A stretch of DNA of 33,292 nucleotides, taken from Cochliopodium minus. Its lineage: Eukaryota; Discosea; Himatismenida; Cochliopodiidae. Both the position numbers and the translations under genes were made by a program. The stretch spans positions 84,374 to 117,665 of the forward strand of contig JAMYWO010000114.1 in NCBI GenBank assembly GCA_024220525.1. Reading direction: 5' to 3'. The notes below the pieces were generated by a model that saw nothing but the letters and a program-made list of their open reading frames with translations, did not search any database and was not told the DNA's origin. This document shows, one piece after another, positions 32,145 to 33,292 of this stretch (positions are counted from its first letter, which is position 1; the number at the start of each line of letters is the position of its first letter).

Positions 32145-33292
32145 TTTCTATTTCCTCTTCATATTCAAATTCATCTCATGGAGGAATAGTCGGATATAAT
32201 GATAATGGAGGGAATATTTTAAAATGTAATTCATATGACAACATCATCACCACTGCTTCCTCAAATTCATCTCTTGGAGGAGTAATTGGATACAATAATA
32301 ATGGAGGAAGTATTTATTATTGCAATTCACATGACAACATCATCACCACTGCTTCCTTAAGTTCATACAATGGAGGAGTAATTGGATACAATAATAATGG
32401 AGGAAGTATTTATTATTGTAATTCTTATAATAACATCTTGGGTTTCACTTCTGCATCAATTTTTCCCAATGGAGGAGTAATTGGATACAATAATGGAGGA
32501 GTATTTATTATTGCAATTCATATAATAACACCCTGAAAGTCACTTCAAATTCAACTATTCCTATCATTTACAATGGAGGGATAATCGGATACAATAATGG
32601 AGGTAGCATTTCTAATTGCAATTCAAATGGCAACACTCTCACTTGCATCGCATTCTATTCCTTTGTATCACGGGTGGATTCTTCCCTAAGAAATGGAGGG
32701 ATAGTAGGATTTAATAATGGAGGAAGTGTTACTTATTGTAGTTCTTCCAATAACACTCTCACATCTGATTCTTATTTTAGTGCTTTTTTAGTTTCTTCTT
32801 ATATATTCAATGGTGGGGTAATAGGATCTAATAATGGAGGGAGTATTTCTTCTTGCTATTCATACAACAACACTATTATTTCAACATCAACAACTAATCC
32901 AAGATCAACATATACAGGTGCATGCATTTCAATAGTTTATAGTGGGGGTATAAGTGCATACAGTGACTCTTATCTTGTTTCGTGCAATTCATCAAGTAAT
33001 TTCTTCACATCCATTTCGATTGCTCTAGCGAACTTATCTACAAATAGTTTGCAAGTATCTTCAATTTCTTATTGTGGAGGAGTGCTTGGTTACGTAGACA
33101 CCAATGGAGGAGTCACAAATTCTTTTTCTACCAAAAACGTTATTTCTTCTTCTTCTTCTGTTAACTCTTCTTCCATAAACCCTTCCGCAGCATTATCGTA
33201 TTGTGGTGGAGTGGTTGGTTACAAAACCGGAAACATAACAAATGTGGTTTCTACTTACAACAAAGTGAATACTTTTTCATTTTCTCTTTCTT
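32145..33292 (+). CDS. GLUG-like tandem-repeat protein (partial, one frame break, runs off right edge)
   Basis: The plus strand is coding-like from just after the N to the window end. About ten repeats of 96-131 nt each carry NGGVIGYNNNGGSIYYCNS or a variant, followed by an Asn/Thr/Ser-rich stretch. The G-G-[VI]-[IVL]-G...G...C pattern resembles GLUG-type repeats of secreted or surface proteins that form beta-solenoids. Repeats begin near 32180, 32276, 32371, 32470, 32572, 32694, 32813, 32942, 33075 and 33204. The first four are near-identical; later ones diverge. Between about 32490 and 32510 one base of the repeat consensus is missing and the frame shifts, which may be a sequencing error or a true break. 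No ATG, signal peptide or end is in view. Some repeats carry a single Cys, which may pair between coils. Confidence 0.6.

Noticed and set aside
32062-32200. Calpain-GLUG fusion protein
   Set aside because: No acceptor in the first repeats continues the calpain frame (phase 2) without an early stop. An ambiguous base at the junction makes a mis-join more likely.

Overview
The window is eukaryotic nuclear DNA from an AT-rich, gene-dense, intron-rich protist. Coding exons are moderately AT-rich. Introns and spacers are nearly pure A/T, often with T-tracts before the acceptor and A-runs before the ATG. All introns I placed are GT-AG, most begin GTAA, and most are 40-300 nt. TAA and TGA act as normal stops. 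An SH2-bearing dual-specificity-type (SHK-like) kinase points to Amoebozoa or a similar amoeboid lineage. This is an inference, and I cannot name the species. I worked out exon structures by hand: every internal intron closes in phase, so most models below are complete reading frames.

Layout, left to right. (1) 1-404 (-): 5' part of an Arp4-like nuclear actin-related protein, running off the left edge. (2) 764-6105 (+): an 18-exon gene for a ~1122-residue chimera of three WWE modules, an iron/2-oxoglutarate (2OG) oxygenase, an F-box and an ARP8-like actin fold that carries a LIM-type zinc insert. (3) 6279-6794 (-): small four-TM Aba4/DUF4281-like protein. (4) 6889-10095 (-): SHK-type kinase with SH2 domain and a C-terminal OTU-like domain that has lost its catalytic residues. 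(5) 10296-12405 (-): one polypeptide with four complete K+ channel pore modules (8 TM, 4 P). (6) 12757-14965 (+): membrane-anchored protein ending in a 2OG-oxygenase-like domain. (7) 15088-15645 (+): mitochondrial ribosomal protein bL28m. (8) 15939-18391 (+): RCC1 propeller plus an ASH/MSP-like beta-sandwich. (9) 18696-19290 (+): stand-alone RPA70 N-domain protein interrupted by a 100-N assembly gap. (10) 19386-20389 (+): ankyrin-repeat protein. (11) 20665-24624 (-): long SP-rich protein with a PH domain and a hydrophobic C-terminal tail. (12) 24832-26301 (-): casein kinase 2 alpha. (13) 26549-29852 (-): ABCA-type half transporter. (14) 30182-32061 (+): TM-anchored calpain-like protease with all catalytic residues, its 3' end lost in a T-rich simple repeat with an ambiguous base. 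(15) 32145-33292 (+): GLUG-like repeat protein running off the right edge.

The genes do not form one pathway. Themes are ubiquitin-related chimeras (F-box, WWE, OTU-like), actin-related proteins (two head to head), two 2OG-type oxygenase domains, and membrane transport. The strongest candidates for something undescribed are the four-pore K+ channel, the WWE/oxygenase/F-box/actin/LIM fusion, and the SH2-kinase/pseudo-OTU fusion. No tRNA, rRNA, CRISPR array, virus-like element or recognisable transposon was seen.
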